A stretch of DNA of 12,331 bases from an uncultured Actinomyces sp. (GCA_915069725.1 CAJZFF010000015.1:1-12331); one strand, 5' to 3'. Shown: positions 1 through 6,252, counted from the stretch's first letter. Translations and numbers: made by a program. Notes: generated by a model not told the origin, from the letters alone.

Positions 1-957
1 GGTGATGGAGGGCTGGAGGGCCATCACCTCCTGGAAGCGCCCGGCGGCGACCTGGGCGCGCGGCAGCATGCTGACCAGCATCACGGCGATCATGACGGAG
101 AAGAGGATCTGCGTGATGTAGTTGAGGTAGGCGGTCAGGTCGCCGATGGACATGCCGCCGCTGTCCACCCTCATGCCGCCGAACCAGATGACCGCCACCG
201 AAGCGAGGTTCATGATGAGCTGGACCACCGGGAACATCAGCGCCATGAGCTTGCCGATGCTCCAGGAGGTGGCGGTGAGCCGGCTGTTCGCCTCCTCGAA
301 GACCTCGCGCCGCTGGGCGCTGCGGACGAAGGCCCGGATGACACGCATGCCCTGGATCTGCTCGCGCATCACGAGGTTGACGCGGTCAATGCGGGACTGC
401 TGGATGCGGAAGTAGAGCAGGAGGCGGCTGGCGATGAGGCCGACCACCGCGGCGAGGAGCGGGACGAGCACCACCAGCAGGCCCGATAGGGGCACGTCCA
501 CCCTCAGCGCCATCACGGTCCCGCCCACGAGCATGATCGGGGCCATGAGCATCATGGAGGAGATCATGAAGACCACCGACTGGACCTGCTGGATGTCGTT
601 GGTGGAGCGGGTGATGAGCGAGGGCGCGCCGAATCGCGAGATCTCCTCGACGTTGAAGCGCTGGACGTGGCCGAAGATGTCCGCGCGCATGTCCCGCCCC
701 AGGCCCATCGCCGATCTGGAGGCGACGTAGGTCCCCGCCACCGCCGCGGCCCCTTGGAGCGCGGTGATGGCGAGCATCTGGGCGCCCAGGCGCCAGATCG
801 TCCCGGTATCGCCGGTGACGACGCCCCTGTTGATGATGGAGGCGTTGAGGGTGGGCAGCAGGAGCGCTGCGGCGGTTTCCAGGACCTTGAGCAGCAGGAC
901 GGCCGCTATCAGCCAGGCGTAGGGGCGCAGGTAGCGGCGAAGCGTCTTACGTAGCAC
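1..957 (-). CDS. ABC exporter, transmembrane half (3' end outside window)
   Basis: This is the first 319 codons of a type-1 (LmrA/MsbA-like) ABC exporter half-transporter, which couples ATP hydrolysis to outward movement of an unknown substrate. The track lists no ORF here; I translated it from the reverse complement. Hydrophobic segments lie near residues 14-34, 57-77, 131-150, 156-180, 239-260 and 276-297, giving the expected six helices. Family motifs are visible: ITRSTNDIQQVQ (first coupling helix region, about 115-126), GMRVIRAF (about 203-210), and the stretch ending PRAQVAAGRF (299-308) that precedes the nucleotide-binding domain. That domain (Walker A, signature, Walker B) lies beyond position 1. 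The start is GTG at 957: upstream in frame there are only five sense codons before a TGA, none a usual start. No Shine-Dalgarno is visible, but TACTCT lies 7 nt upstream, suggesting a leaderless mRNA. Such half-transporters often have a second exporter gene next door, here unseen. Substrate unknown. Confidence 0.9.
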   Translation of the reverse strand, partial: MLRKTLRRYLRPYAWLIAAVLLLKVLETAAALLLPTLNASIINRGVVTGDTGTIWRLGAQMLAITALQGAAAVAGTYVASRSAMGLGRDMRADIFGHVQRFNVEEISRFGAPSLITRSTNDIQQVQSVVFMISSMMLMAPIMLVGGTVMALRVDVPLSGLLVVLVPLLAAVVGLIASRLLLYFRIQQSRIDRVNLVMREQIQGMRVIRAFVRSAQRREVFEEANSRLTATSWSIGKLMALMFPVVQLIMNLASVAVIWFGGMRVDSGGMSIGDLTAYLNYITQILFSVMIAVMLVSMLPRAQVAAGRFQEVMALQPSIT

Positions 958-964
958 GGCTGGA

Positions 965-970
965 AGAGTA
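965..970 (-). promoter_or_regulatory. -10 box of the ABC exporter gene
   Basis: TACTCT on the minus strand fits the TANNNT consensus and ends 7 nt before the GTG start at 957, so transcription would begin at or next to the start codon. I see no convincing -35 element. Confidence 0.45.
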
Positions 971-1073
971 CGTCAGACCTTCGCTACCGCCCCGCTACTC
1001 CCGCCACCGGCGAAAGCTGGAACAGGGCAGGGCACCCTCAGGCGGGATCGCACACGACCGGTCCCTTACTCAA

Positions 1074-1089
1074 ATCACTCCATCACTCC
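1074..1089. repeat. Perfect tandem 8-bp direct repeat (ATCACTCC x2)
   Basis: ATCACTCC occurs twice head to tail in the 161-bp gap between the SPFH gene and the ABC exporter. A related TTACTCA lies just to the left (1066-1072). On the minus strand it reads as repeated GGAGTGAT, about 105-130 bp upstream of the exporter start. It could be a regulator site for the exporter or chance. The rest of the 958-1118 gap holds an 8-bp palindrome GACCGGTC (1056-1063) and a GTAGCG pair, and no gene. Confidence 0.5.
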
Positions 1090-1102
1090 CCCGGCGGGCG
1101 AG
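1086..1102 (-). terminator. Possible weak terminator hairpin after the SPFH gene
   Basis: Arms CTCCCCC (1086-1092) and GGGCGAG (1096-1102) pair at six of seven positions around a GGC loop, beginning about 16 nt past the SPFH stop codon. There is no U tract after it in the minus-strand direction, and it overlaps the tandem repeat, so the assignment is tentative. Confidence 0.3.
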
Positions 1103-1118
1103 AGTTCTGAGACGTGCG

Positions 1119-2300
1119 TCAGGCCCGATGCTGAGCAGTGGGCGGAATCGAGGGCGGAGTGCCGTCGTGGTCGCCGGAAGGCTTCCCCTCAGCTGCAGTC
1201 CGCTCCCGCGCTGATGCCTCGGACGCGCCGGCGCCCGACGGAGTGGCGTCATCCGCTATCTGAGTGGCGGATGCAACCTCGCCGCGGGCCTGCGCAAGGG
1301 CCTCTTCCGGCGTCTGCAGATTGGTCTGCGCCAGATTCGATGCGATGTCGAGAGCGGAGTCCATGCCGGAGAGGTCGACACCCGGTTCACCCTCGGCGCC
1401 GTCGTCAGACGGGTCCGAGCCCGACGGGGGCTTGTTGCCGCCAAGCGCGCCGGCGATACCGTCGAGCGCCGCGGTGAACTCGGTGGGAACGATCCACATC
1501 TTCGAGCTGTTGCCGTTGGCGATCTTGGGAAGGGTCTGCAGGTACTGGTAAGCCAGCAGTTTGGGATCGGCGTTGCCGCGGTGAATGGCGTCGAAGACCT
1601 GAAGGATCGCACGGGACTCGCCCTGCGCCTTGAGGATCGCGGACTGAGCCTGGCCCTCGGCGCGCAGGATCGCGGACTGCTTGTCACCCTCGGCCGTGAG
1701 GATCTGGGACTGCTTGACACCCTCGGCGGTCAGGATCGCGGCGCGGCGGTCACGCTCGGCGCGCATCTGCTGCTCCATGGAGCCCTGGATGGAGGCCGGC
1801 GGGTCGATGGACTTCAGCTCCACGCTGTTGACGCGGATTCCCCAACGGCCGGTGGCCTGGTCCAGGACGCCGCGCAGCTGGCCGTTGATCTGGTCGCGGC
1901 TGGTCAGCGTCTGCTCCAGGTCCATGGAGCCGACGACGTTACGCAGCGTGGTGACCGTCAGCTGCTCAATGGCCTGCAGGTAGTTGGAGATCTCGTAGGT
2001 GGCGCGCATGGGGTCGGTGATCTGGTAGTAGACCACCGAGTCGATGCTCACGACGAGGTTGTCGGAGGTGATGACCGGCTGGGGCGGGAAGGAGACGACC
2101 TGCTCGCGCAGGTCCATGATGTTGCGTACCCGGTCGATGAAGGGCACCAGGAAGTGCATTCCAGCGCCGTAGGCCGCCTGGAAGCGCCCCAGGCGCTCAA
2201 CGATGATCGCAGTGCTCTGCTTGACGATCCGCACCGCCCGGAAGATGGCGACGATGACCAGGACGGCCACGAGAAGCAAGATGATGGAGACGAAGGGCAC
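1119..2300 (-). CDS. SPFH/Band 7 (stomatin, QmcA-like) membrane protein
   Basis: This 393-residue protein belongs to the SPFH family, whose members form large membrane-attached oligomers and organise membrane microdomains. One N-terminal hydrophobic segment (about 3-21) anchors it. The SPFH domain follows (about 25-180), with the stomatin-type ERLGRF (35-40), the VPFIDRV stretch (52-58) and TLRNVVGSMDLEQTLTSRD (118-136). A helical region follows with three 11-residue repeats and a shorter fourth (189-231), as in other family members. A hydrophobic conserved segment runs to about 270, then a tail of about 100 residues rich in Asp, Ser, Pro and Ala (288-393), longer than in compact homologues and probably disordered. 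The start is GTG at 2300 with AGGAGG six bases upstream. It lies 60 bp after the NfeD-like gene with no promoter-like box between, so the two are probably co-transcribed. NfeD plus slipin/stomatin is a recurrent bacterial pairing. The role here is inferred from family only. Confidence 0.92.
   Translation of the reverse strand: MPFVSIILLLVAVLVIVAIFRAVRIVKQSTAIIVERLGRFQAAYGAGMHFLVPFIDRVRNIMDLREQVVSFPPQPVITSDNLVVSIDSVVYYQITDPMRATYEISNYLQAIEQLTVTTLRNVVGSMDLEQTLTSRDQINGQLRGVLDQATGRWGIRVNSVELKSIDPPASIQGSMEQQMRAERDRRAAILTAEGVKQSQILTAEGDKQSAILRAEGQAQSAILKAQGESRAILQVFDAIHRGNADPKLLAYQYLQTLPKIANGNSSKMWIVPTEFTAALDGIAGALGGNKPPSGSDPSDDGAEGEPGVDLSGMDSALDIASNLAQTNLQTPEEALAQARGEVASATQIADDATPSGAGASEASARERTAAEGKPSGDHDGTPPSIPPTAQHRA
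1608..1736 (-). repeat. Coding repeat: ILxAEG 11-residue units in the SPFH protein
   Basis: Residues 189-231 consist of ILTAEGVKQSQ, ILTAEGDKQSA, ILRAEGQAQSA and ILKAQGESRA. The 33-bp period is visible in the DNA as recurring GAGGATC/CAGGATCGCGGACTG blocks on the plus strand. The pattern predicts a long amphipathic helix used in oligomerisation and is typical of stomatin/QmcA proteins. Confidence 0.85.
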
Positions 2301-2360
2301 GAGGTTCCTCCTGCAGGGTTGAACGGGTGGTCAGAACGGTTGGGGCAGGCGCAGGCAGCG

Positions 2361-2828
2361 TCAGGACGCGGGAGCGGCGGTGGAGGTCGTCACCGGGGCG
2401 ACCACGGCCACGGCCCCGTCGATCTGGGCCACGGTCACACTCACCCCGGCCTCCAGACGGGTGACGCCTCCCTGGACGGTGGGAGCCAGACGGGCGCTCC
2501 ACTCCTCACCGCCCAGGCGCACCCGCCCGCCTTCACTGTCGACAGGAGTAATGGTGACGGCAGACCGACCGATGAGGGCGTCGACGTTGGTCTTCATCTG
2601 CGGGGTGGCGGCCGCCAGGCGACGCTTGGCCCAGGGACGCACCGCGAAGAGGAGCAGGGTGGAGACGCAGGCGAAGACCACGACCTGCGCCCACACGGGC
2701 CCGCCGAGGAAGGATGTCAGCCCTCCTCCCAGTGCACCGCCGGCGATCATGAGGAAGGTGAGATCCGCCGTCATCGTCTCAATGACGACGAGGAGCAGCG
2801 CCCCTGCGACCCAGAACAGCCATTCCAT
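2361..2828 (-). CDS. NfeD-like membrane protein (short form)
   Basis: This 155-residue protein has three hydrophobic segments (about 4-19, 24-41, 46-64), a basic stretch RPWAKRR at 64-70, and a C-terminal beta-rich domain (about 82-143) carrying LIGRSAVTITP and GGRVRLGGEEWSARL. That arrangement is the short NfeD/NfeD1b type: a membrane part followed by a soluble OB-fold. It lacks the ClpP-like protease domain of long NfeD proteins. The start at ATG 2828 is preceded by AGGAGG at a 6-nt gap, much better than the upstream in-frame starts of the longer reading frame. It lies just upstream of the SPFH gene, matching the known NfeD-stomatin operon, in which the OB domain is thought to help assemble or cap the SPFH oligomer. 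No TANNNT box precedes it, so it may be read through from the ABC ATPase gene. Confidence 0.88.
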   Translation of the reverse strand: MEWLFWVAGALLLVVIETMTADLTFLMIAGGALGGGLTSFLGGPVWAQVVVFACVSTLLLFAVRPWAKRRLAAATPQMKTNVDALIGRSAVTITPVDSEGGRVRLGGEEWSARLAPTVQGGVTRLEAGVSVTVAQIDGAVAVVAPVTTSTAAPAS

Positions 2829-2883
2829 GCGAACCTCCTGATGAACGCGGTCGGTGAGTGTGTGGTCGGGTACCGGGCAGGGA

Positions 2884-2896
2884 CGATCAGGGATCG
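2884..2896. repeat. Short inverted repeat CGATC-AGG-GATCG before the NfeD-like gene
   Basis: Perfect 5-bp arms with a 3-bp centre lie in the 106-bp gap between the ABC ATPase stop and the NfeD-like start, 56 bp upstream of that start. It may be an operator half-site pair or chance. No recognisable -10/-35 pair accompanies it. Confidence 0.3.
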
Positions 2897-2934
2897 ATGC
2901 GGCCCAAAGCGGCCTTCCCTCCCGGAACCGGTGG

Positions 2935-3756
2935 TCAGCCCCTGGCCTCGGCGACGCGCCTGCCGTGGCCGGCCGGGAGCCCCCTGGCCGCGTAGCGACC
3001 TCGGTCGTAGGTGACCTCCAGCGGCATACCGAAGGTCGTGCTGATCGTGTCCGCGGTGAGGACCTCCTGAAGCGGGCCGGAGCCCACGACCTTCCCCTCA
3101 CGCAGCGTGAGCGCGTGGGTGAAGCCCTCCGGGATCTCCTCCAGGTGGTGGGTCACCAGGACCATGGAGGGCGAGTCGGGCGAGGAGATGATCTCGGTGA
3201 GCGCAGCTAGGAGCTGTTCGCGACCGGCCAGGTCCAGCCCCGAGGCGGGCTCGTCGAGGAAGAGCATCTCCGGGTCCGGCATCAGAGCGCGAGCCAGCTC
3301 GACGCGCTTGCGCTCCCCCGATGACAGCGTTCCCCACGACCGGTCGACCAGGTGAGCAGCCCCCAGGGCGCCCAGCAGGGCGTGAGCGCGCTCGAGGTCG
3401 AAGTCGTCGTACTCCTCGCGCCAGCGCCCGATGCGCCCGTAGGAGGCCGACAGGACCACGCCGAGCACCTTCTCGCCGTCCTGGACGTCGGCGGCCAGGG
3501 CCGAGGACAACAGGCCGATACGGGGGTGGAGCTCGGAGACGTCCACGCGCCCGAGCCGCTCGGAGAGGATGTCGACCGTGCCGGAGGAGGGGAAGAGCCT
3601 GGCCGAGGCGATCCTGGCGATCGTGGTCTTGCCCGCGCCGTTGGATCCCAGCAGCACCCAGTGCTGCCCCTCGTCCACGGTCCAGTTGACGTGACTGAGG
3701 ATCTGGTGGCTGCCGCGGTGCAGTGAGACGTCGTCGAGGTGGAGGACACTGGTCAT
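2935..3756 (-). CDS. Stand-alone ABC ATPase (ModF/YlmA-like)
   Basis: This 273-residue protein is a single ABC nucleotide-binding domain. Walker A is GSNGAGKTT (37-45), the signature is LSSGE (144-148), Walker B is MLFLDEP (164-170), the D-loop is SGLD (172-175), and the switch histidine is in VTHH (201-204). The Q-loop position reads IGLLSS (80-85) with no glutamine, a feature I associate with the ModF/YlmA-type group. No permease or binding-protein gene lies beside it, so it may serve a distant permease or act as a soluble regulatory ATPase. The C-terminus (about 252-273) is a basic tail unlike the core. The start at ATG 3756 is preceded by TAGGAT six bases upstream, which could be a -10 box of a leaderless mRNA or supply a weak AGGA ribosome site. 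It is divergent from the unknown gene at 3878. Automated calls of iron or molybdate transport for this type are not supported by the context. Confidence 0.9.
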   Translation of the reverse strand: MTSVLHLDDVSLHRGSHQILSHVNWTVDEGQHWVLLGSNGAGKTTIARIASARLFPSSGTVDILSERLGRVDVSELHPRIGLLSSALAADVQDGEKVLGVVLSASYGRIGRWREEYDDFDLERAHALLGALGAAHLVDRSWGTLSSGERKRVELARALMPDPEMLFLDEPASGLDLAGREQLLAALTEIISSPDSPSMVLVTHHLEEIPEGFTHALTLREGKVVGSGPLQEVLTADTISTTFGMPLEVTYDRGRYAARGLPAGHGRRVAEARG

Positions 3757-3762
3757 GAGGTG

Positions 3763-3768
3763 ATCCTA
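3763..3768 (-). promoter_or_regulatory. -10 box of the ABC ATPase gene
   Basis: TAGGAT on the minus strand ends 6 nt before ATG 3756. A GTGA-N2-TCAC element (3777-3786) sits just upstream and could be a small operator. No clear -35 element. Confidence 0.4.
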
Positions 3769-3863
3769 TCGTGACGGTGAGTTCACACAGGGAAGATGCG
3801 CGACGAGAGCCGCGCCCCATATGGTGACTGCTCCCCTTCGGGACCCGCATGGCCGCCATTCAC

Positions 3864-3869
3864 TATGGT
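3864..3869 (+). promoter_or_regulatory. -10 box of the unknown gene at 3878
   Basis: TATGGT ends 8 nt before ATG 3878 with no Shine-Dalgarno between, supporting a leaderless start there. A second TATGGT at 3820-3825 overlaps the more upstream ATG (3821), which I consider less likely to be the start. Confidence 0.4.
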
Positions 3870-3877
3870 TGGCCCCC

Positions 3878-4615
3878 ATGGATCCCCTCAACCCGCCGGT
3901 CAGCATCGTGCTGGCCCTGTGGGCGCCATCGCCCTCCTCCCGCGGCCTGTCGCTCGTTGAAGGCCCCGACGGCGCCCATGACGTCATCGGCAGCGTCGTC
4001 ACCGGAGGCTCGGACACACCGACTGCCGCCGACGACGATTCAGGACGCGTCAGCCTGGAGCGGTGGCTCGCCTCCGCCCGCCCGCTGAGTCGGGTGAGCG
4101 CGGTCCTGCCCTCACCGGCCGGCGGCACCGGCACCTGGGGACTCCTGCCCGACATCGATGAGGGTGTCGTGCTGGAGGGGGCGGCCGGCCGGGTGCTGCT
4201 GGTTCCTGAGGACTCCGGCACCTCGGTGTCCTGGCACGCTGAGCTTCTCAGCTCCCCGCTGCCCCCTCTGGATGCGGCGCACGCCCGCAGGCAGGTGCAC
4301 GCCGCCACCGAGGAGGCCATCGAGGCGCTCATCGAACTCGACCTGGCCCGCGAGCGCCCGGAGATGGCCGACACCCTCAATGACCTGCTCACCGCGGTGG
4401 TGGATCCGCGCCTCGTCCCGCCGTGGCTGGAGCGTCGTGATCGGGAGCTGTTGGAGCGCTCCTTGCGCCTGGCGGGGATGTGCGAGCTGGCCCTGGACGA
4501 CGACGGTGCGGCCACGACCGCTCTGCAGGCGCAGCGGCGGGCCGACGTCCTGCGCCCGCTGCTGGCGGTGGCGCGTCACGGTGCCGCTGCGGCCACCGAG
4601 TGGTGGGCCCGGTAG
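3878..4615 (+). CDS. Unknown protein, 245 residues
   Basis: I do not recognise this protein. It has no signal peptide, no membrane segment and no catalytic motif I can name. The N-terminal half (1-125) alternates short hydrophobic strands with Gly/Pro/Asp-rich loops: VSIVLALWAPSPSSRG at the start, then VSAVLPSPAGGTGTWGLLP around 73-91 and RVLLVPEDSG at 105-114. The C-terminal half (132-245) looks entirely helical, with a charged stretch HARRQVHAATEEAIEALIEL (135-154) and paired Arg/Glu helices around PPWLERRDRELLERSLRLAG (181-200). Codon use resembles its neighbours and the strand pattern is consistent, so I think it is real. Its reading frame could begin at ATG 3821 (264 residues), but ATG 3878 has TATGGT at leaderless distance. 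It is divergent from the ABC ATPase and convergent with glgA/glgM; neither arrangement assigns a function. Confidence 0.75.
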   Translation: MDPLNPPVSIVLALWAPSPSSRGLSLVEGPDGAHDVIGSVVTGGSDTPTAADDDSGRVSLERWLASARPLSRVSAVLPSPAGGTGTWGLLPDIDEGVVLEGAAGRVLLVPEDSGTSVSWHAELLSSPLPPLDAAHARRQVHAATEEAIEALIELDLARERPEMADTLNDLLTAVVDPRLVPPWLERRDRELLERSLRLAGMCELALDDDGAATTALQAQRRADVLRPLLAVARHGAAAATEWWAR

Positions 4616-4637
4616 AGGGGGCGCGCCACTCGGTGGC
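4592..4637. terminator. Long hairpin across the stop codon, between convergent genes
   Basis: GCCACCGAGTGG (4592-4603) and CCACTCGGTGGC (4626-4637) are perfect 12-bp inverted arms; a U-G and a G-C pair can extend the stem inward. The left arm encodes the last residues of the unknown protein, and its TAG stop (4613-4615) is in the loop. The hairpin reads the same from either side, so it can stop both this gene and glgA/glgM (stop at 4674). It lacks a T tract, as is common in high-GC actinobacteria. Confidence 0.7.
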
Positions 4638-4673
4638 GTATCGGTGGGGTCGCCGAGCGGGAACGGATCCCCC

Positions 4674-5903
4674 TCAGCCCTGGGCCAGGACCCAGTTGTA
4701 GACGTCCATGGTGCGCTGGGCGATGGCCTCCCAGGCGAAGTGCTCCTCGACGCGGCGTCGGGCGGCCTGCCCCATGGCCTTGGCGGCCTCGGTGTCGGTG
4801 ACCAGGGTGGTGAGGCGCTCGGCCAGGTCGGCCTCGAAGCGGGCCGGGTCGATGGGGGTGCCGGTGCCGTCCTGGACCTGATCGATGGGTACCAGCAGGC
4901 CGGTCTCGCCGTCGACGATGACGTCCGGGATCCCGCCGGTGGCGGAGCCGACCACGGGCAGCCCCATGGCCATGGCCTCCAGGTTGACGATGCCCAGGGG
5001 CTCGTAGACCGACGGGCACACGAAGACGTCGGAGGCTCCCAGGACGGCCTGGAGCTCGCGGCGCGGGAGCATCTCCTCGATGAGGATGACGCCGGTCCGC
5101 TTGGCCTGGAGGCCGGCCACGAGGGAATCGACCTCGGCCTTGATCTCCGCGGTATCGGGAGCGCCGGCGCACAGGACGACCTGGATGTCGGCGGGCAGTT
5201 TCTCAACGGCGCGCAGCAGGTGGGGCAGGCCCTTCTGACGGGTGATGCGTCCGACGAAGACGACCGTGGGGCGGGAAGTGTCGATGCCGTAGCGGGTACG
5301 GACCCGCTCGGCCAGGGCCTCGAAATCGGCGTCGGTCGGACGTGCCCACGCCTCCAGGTCGATGCCGTTGTGAACGACCTTGACGCGCTCGGGATCCACC
5401 TCGGGGTAGGAGCGCAGAATGTCGGCGCGCATGCCCCCGGAGACCGCGATGACGGCGGCGGCGCCGTCGTAGGCCTGTTTCTCCGCCCAGGAGGACAAGG
5501 CGTAGCCGCCGCCGAGCTGCTCGGCCTTCCAGGGGCGCAGGGGCTCCAGGGAGTGGGCGCTGATGACGTGGGGGACGCCGTGGAGCAGGGCGGCCAGGTG
5601 GCCGGCGAGGTTGGCGTACCAGGTGTGGGAGTGGACGAGGTCGGTTCCCTCGGTGCCCTGGGCCATCTCCAGGTCGACTCCGAAGGTGCGCAGGGCGGCG
5701 TTGGCGCCGTCGAGCTCGGCGATCTCGGGGTAGCCGGTGACGCCGTCGTCGGCGCCCTCGGTGCCGGGCTCGCGGGGGCCGCCGAAGGCGTGGACGCGGA
5801 CGTCGGCCAGGGGGCGCAGGACCTTGGCGAGCTCGTTGACGTGGACTCCGGCGCCGCCGTAGATGAAGGGTGGGTACTCCTTGGTCAGCAGGTCGACCCT
5901 CAT
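4674..5903 (-). CDS. glgA: ADP-glucose glycosyltransferase: actinobacterial glycogen synthase / maltose-1-phosphate synthase
   Basis: This is a 409-residue GT-B glycosyltransferase of the GT4-like actinobacterial type (mycobacterial GlgM, corynebacterial GlgA). It transfers glucose from ADP-glucose either to glycogen ends or to glucose-1-phosphate, giving maltose-1-phosphate. The N-terminal domain starts with KEYPPFIYGGAGVHV (8-22), the glycine-rich acceptor/donor loop. HSHTW is at 91-95, and VGRITRQKG (217-225) supplies the phosphate-binding Arg and Lys. The E-x7-E signature is EPLGIVNLE (301-309). It is shorter than classical GT5 GlgA (about 470-480). The start at ATG 5903 has GGAGAGG seven bases upstream, and the longer frame to 5990 has no such site. 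It is divergent from glgC, the same arrangement as in mycobacteria and corynebacteria, and uses that enzyme's product. Which acceptor it prefers cannot be told from sequence alone. If maltose-1-phosphate is made, a GlgE should exist elsewhere in the genome. Confidence 0.92.
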   Translation of the reverse strand: MRVDLLTKEYPPFIYGGAGVHVNELAKVLRPLADVRVHAFGGPREPGTEGADDGVTGYPEIAELDGANAALRTFGVDLEMAQGTEGTDLVHSHTWYANLAGHLAALLHGVPHVISAHSLEPLRPWKAEQLGGGYALSSWAEKQAYDGAAAVIAVSGGMRADILRSYPEVDPERVKVVHNGIDLEAWARPTDADFEALAERVRTRYGIDTSRPTVVFVGRITRQKGLPHLLRAVEKLPADIQVVLCAGAPDTAEIKAEVDSLVAGLQAKRTGVILIEEMLPRRELQAVLGASDVFVCPSVYEPLGIVNLEAMAMGLPVVGSATGGIPDVIVDGETGLLVPIDQVQDGTGTPIDPARFEADLAERLTTLVTDTEAAKAMGQAARRRVEEHFAWEAIAQRTMDVYNWVLAQG

Positions 5904-5995
5904 GGGTGTGCCTCTCCTCTGTCTGATGGATGGACTGACCGCGCCTTCCTCGGCGCAGGACGGGCGCCTGCGGTGGGGCGGGCGCCACACCCGAC

Positions 5996-6001
5996 GTTAT
6001 A
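5996..6001 (-). promoter_or_regulatory. Candidate -10 box of glgA
   Basis: TATAAC on the minus strand is the best -10-like hexamer upstream of glgA; the overlapping TAACGT (5994-5999) also fits TANNNT. Transcription would start near 5988, giving an untranslated leader of about 85 nt with a folded 5' part and a Shine-Dalgarno before the ATG. No good -35 at 16-18 nt. Confidence 0.4.
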
Positions 6002-6108
6002 CGCACACGGGGCCCGGTGGGACCGTTCAGCGCCGGTGGTTTCCACCGACTCTCCTGCGAGGGGCCGGTGGCATCCGCTCCGCAGTGAAGGCCGGAATAC
6101 TCGTACGT

Positions 6109-6170
6109 GAGGCGTCGGGGACCGGGGCAGGACGAGTCGCCCGGCGCTCCGTCGCCCGGGACGACGCCTC
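6109..6170. repeat. 9-bp inverted repeat enclosing a 9-bp direct repeat
   Basis: GAGGCGTCG (6109-6117) and CGACGCCTC (6162-6170) are perfect inverted arms 44 nt apart. The enclosed DNA holds GTCGCCCGG twice (6136-6144 and 6151-6159, 15 bp start to start). It sits between the glgA promoter and the glgC start. It may be an operator array, a transcript hairpin that insulates the divergent promoters, or partly a GC-rich coincidence. Confidence 0.5.
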
Positions 6171-6239
6171 GGGCAACGATTCGGTGGAGAACCGACCCGA
6201 AATGTGACCCATTTGGCCCCGCGGGCCCCTCGAGCAACG

Positions 6240-6245
6240 TAAGGT
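6240..6245 (+). promoter_or_regulatory. -10 box of glgC
   Basis: TAAGGT ends 7 nt before ATG 6253, placing transcription start on the start codon. The same bases include AAGG, which could instead act as a Shine-Dalgarno if the mRNA begins upstream. Confidence 0.4.
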
Positions 6246-6252
6246 GGGCCAC

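Larger units (their letters stand above)
5904..6252. promoter_or_regulatory. 349-bp divergent glgA-glgC control region
   Basis: No gene is supported in this gap. It holds five CGGTGG hexamers on the plus strand (5971, 6015, 6034, 6066, 6182) and one on the minus strand (6043-6048). Nested inverted repeats include CGGTGGTTTCCACCG (6034-6048), CGGTGGGACCG (6015-6025) and TCGGTGGAGAACCGA (6181-6195). The glgA leader side also folds: GCGCC/GGCGC (5941-5955) and two GGCGCC copies (5963-5968, 5981-5986). I read it as a control region binding one or more transcription factors; the factor is unknown. No clear CRP/GlxR site (TGTGA-N6-TCACA) is present. Confidence 0.6.

Noticed and set aside
146..954. 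Plus-strand open frames of 89-98 codons at the left edge
   Set aside because: They lie opposite the ABC exporter membrane domain, whose minus-strand translation shows six helices and family motifs.
1581..3014. 477-codon plus-strand open frame
   Set aside because: It runs antisense through the NfeD-like and SPFH genes, its protein is a low-complexity Gly/Asp/His/Arg mixture with no recognisable domain, and both overlapped genes have clear families and ribosome sites.
3777..3786. GTGA-N2-TCAC as a CRP/GlxR-type site
   Set aside because: The spacer is 2 bp rather than 6, so it does not fit the CRP-family consensus; it is mentioned only as a possible small operator.
4158..6110. 650-codon plus-strand open frame
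   Set aside because: It is antisense to glgA and out of frame with the unknown gene; the translation is Gly/Val/Asp/Ala-rich and repetitive, as expected opposite a high-GC gene.
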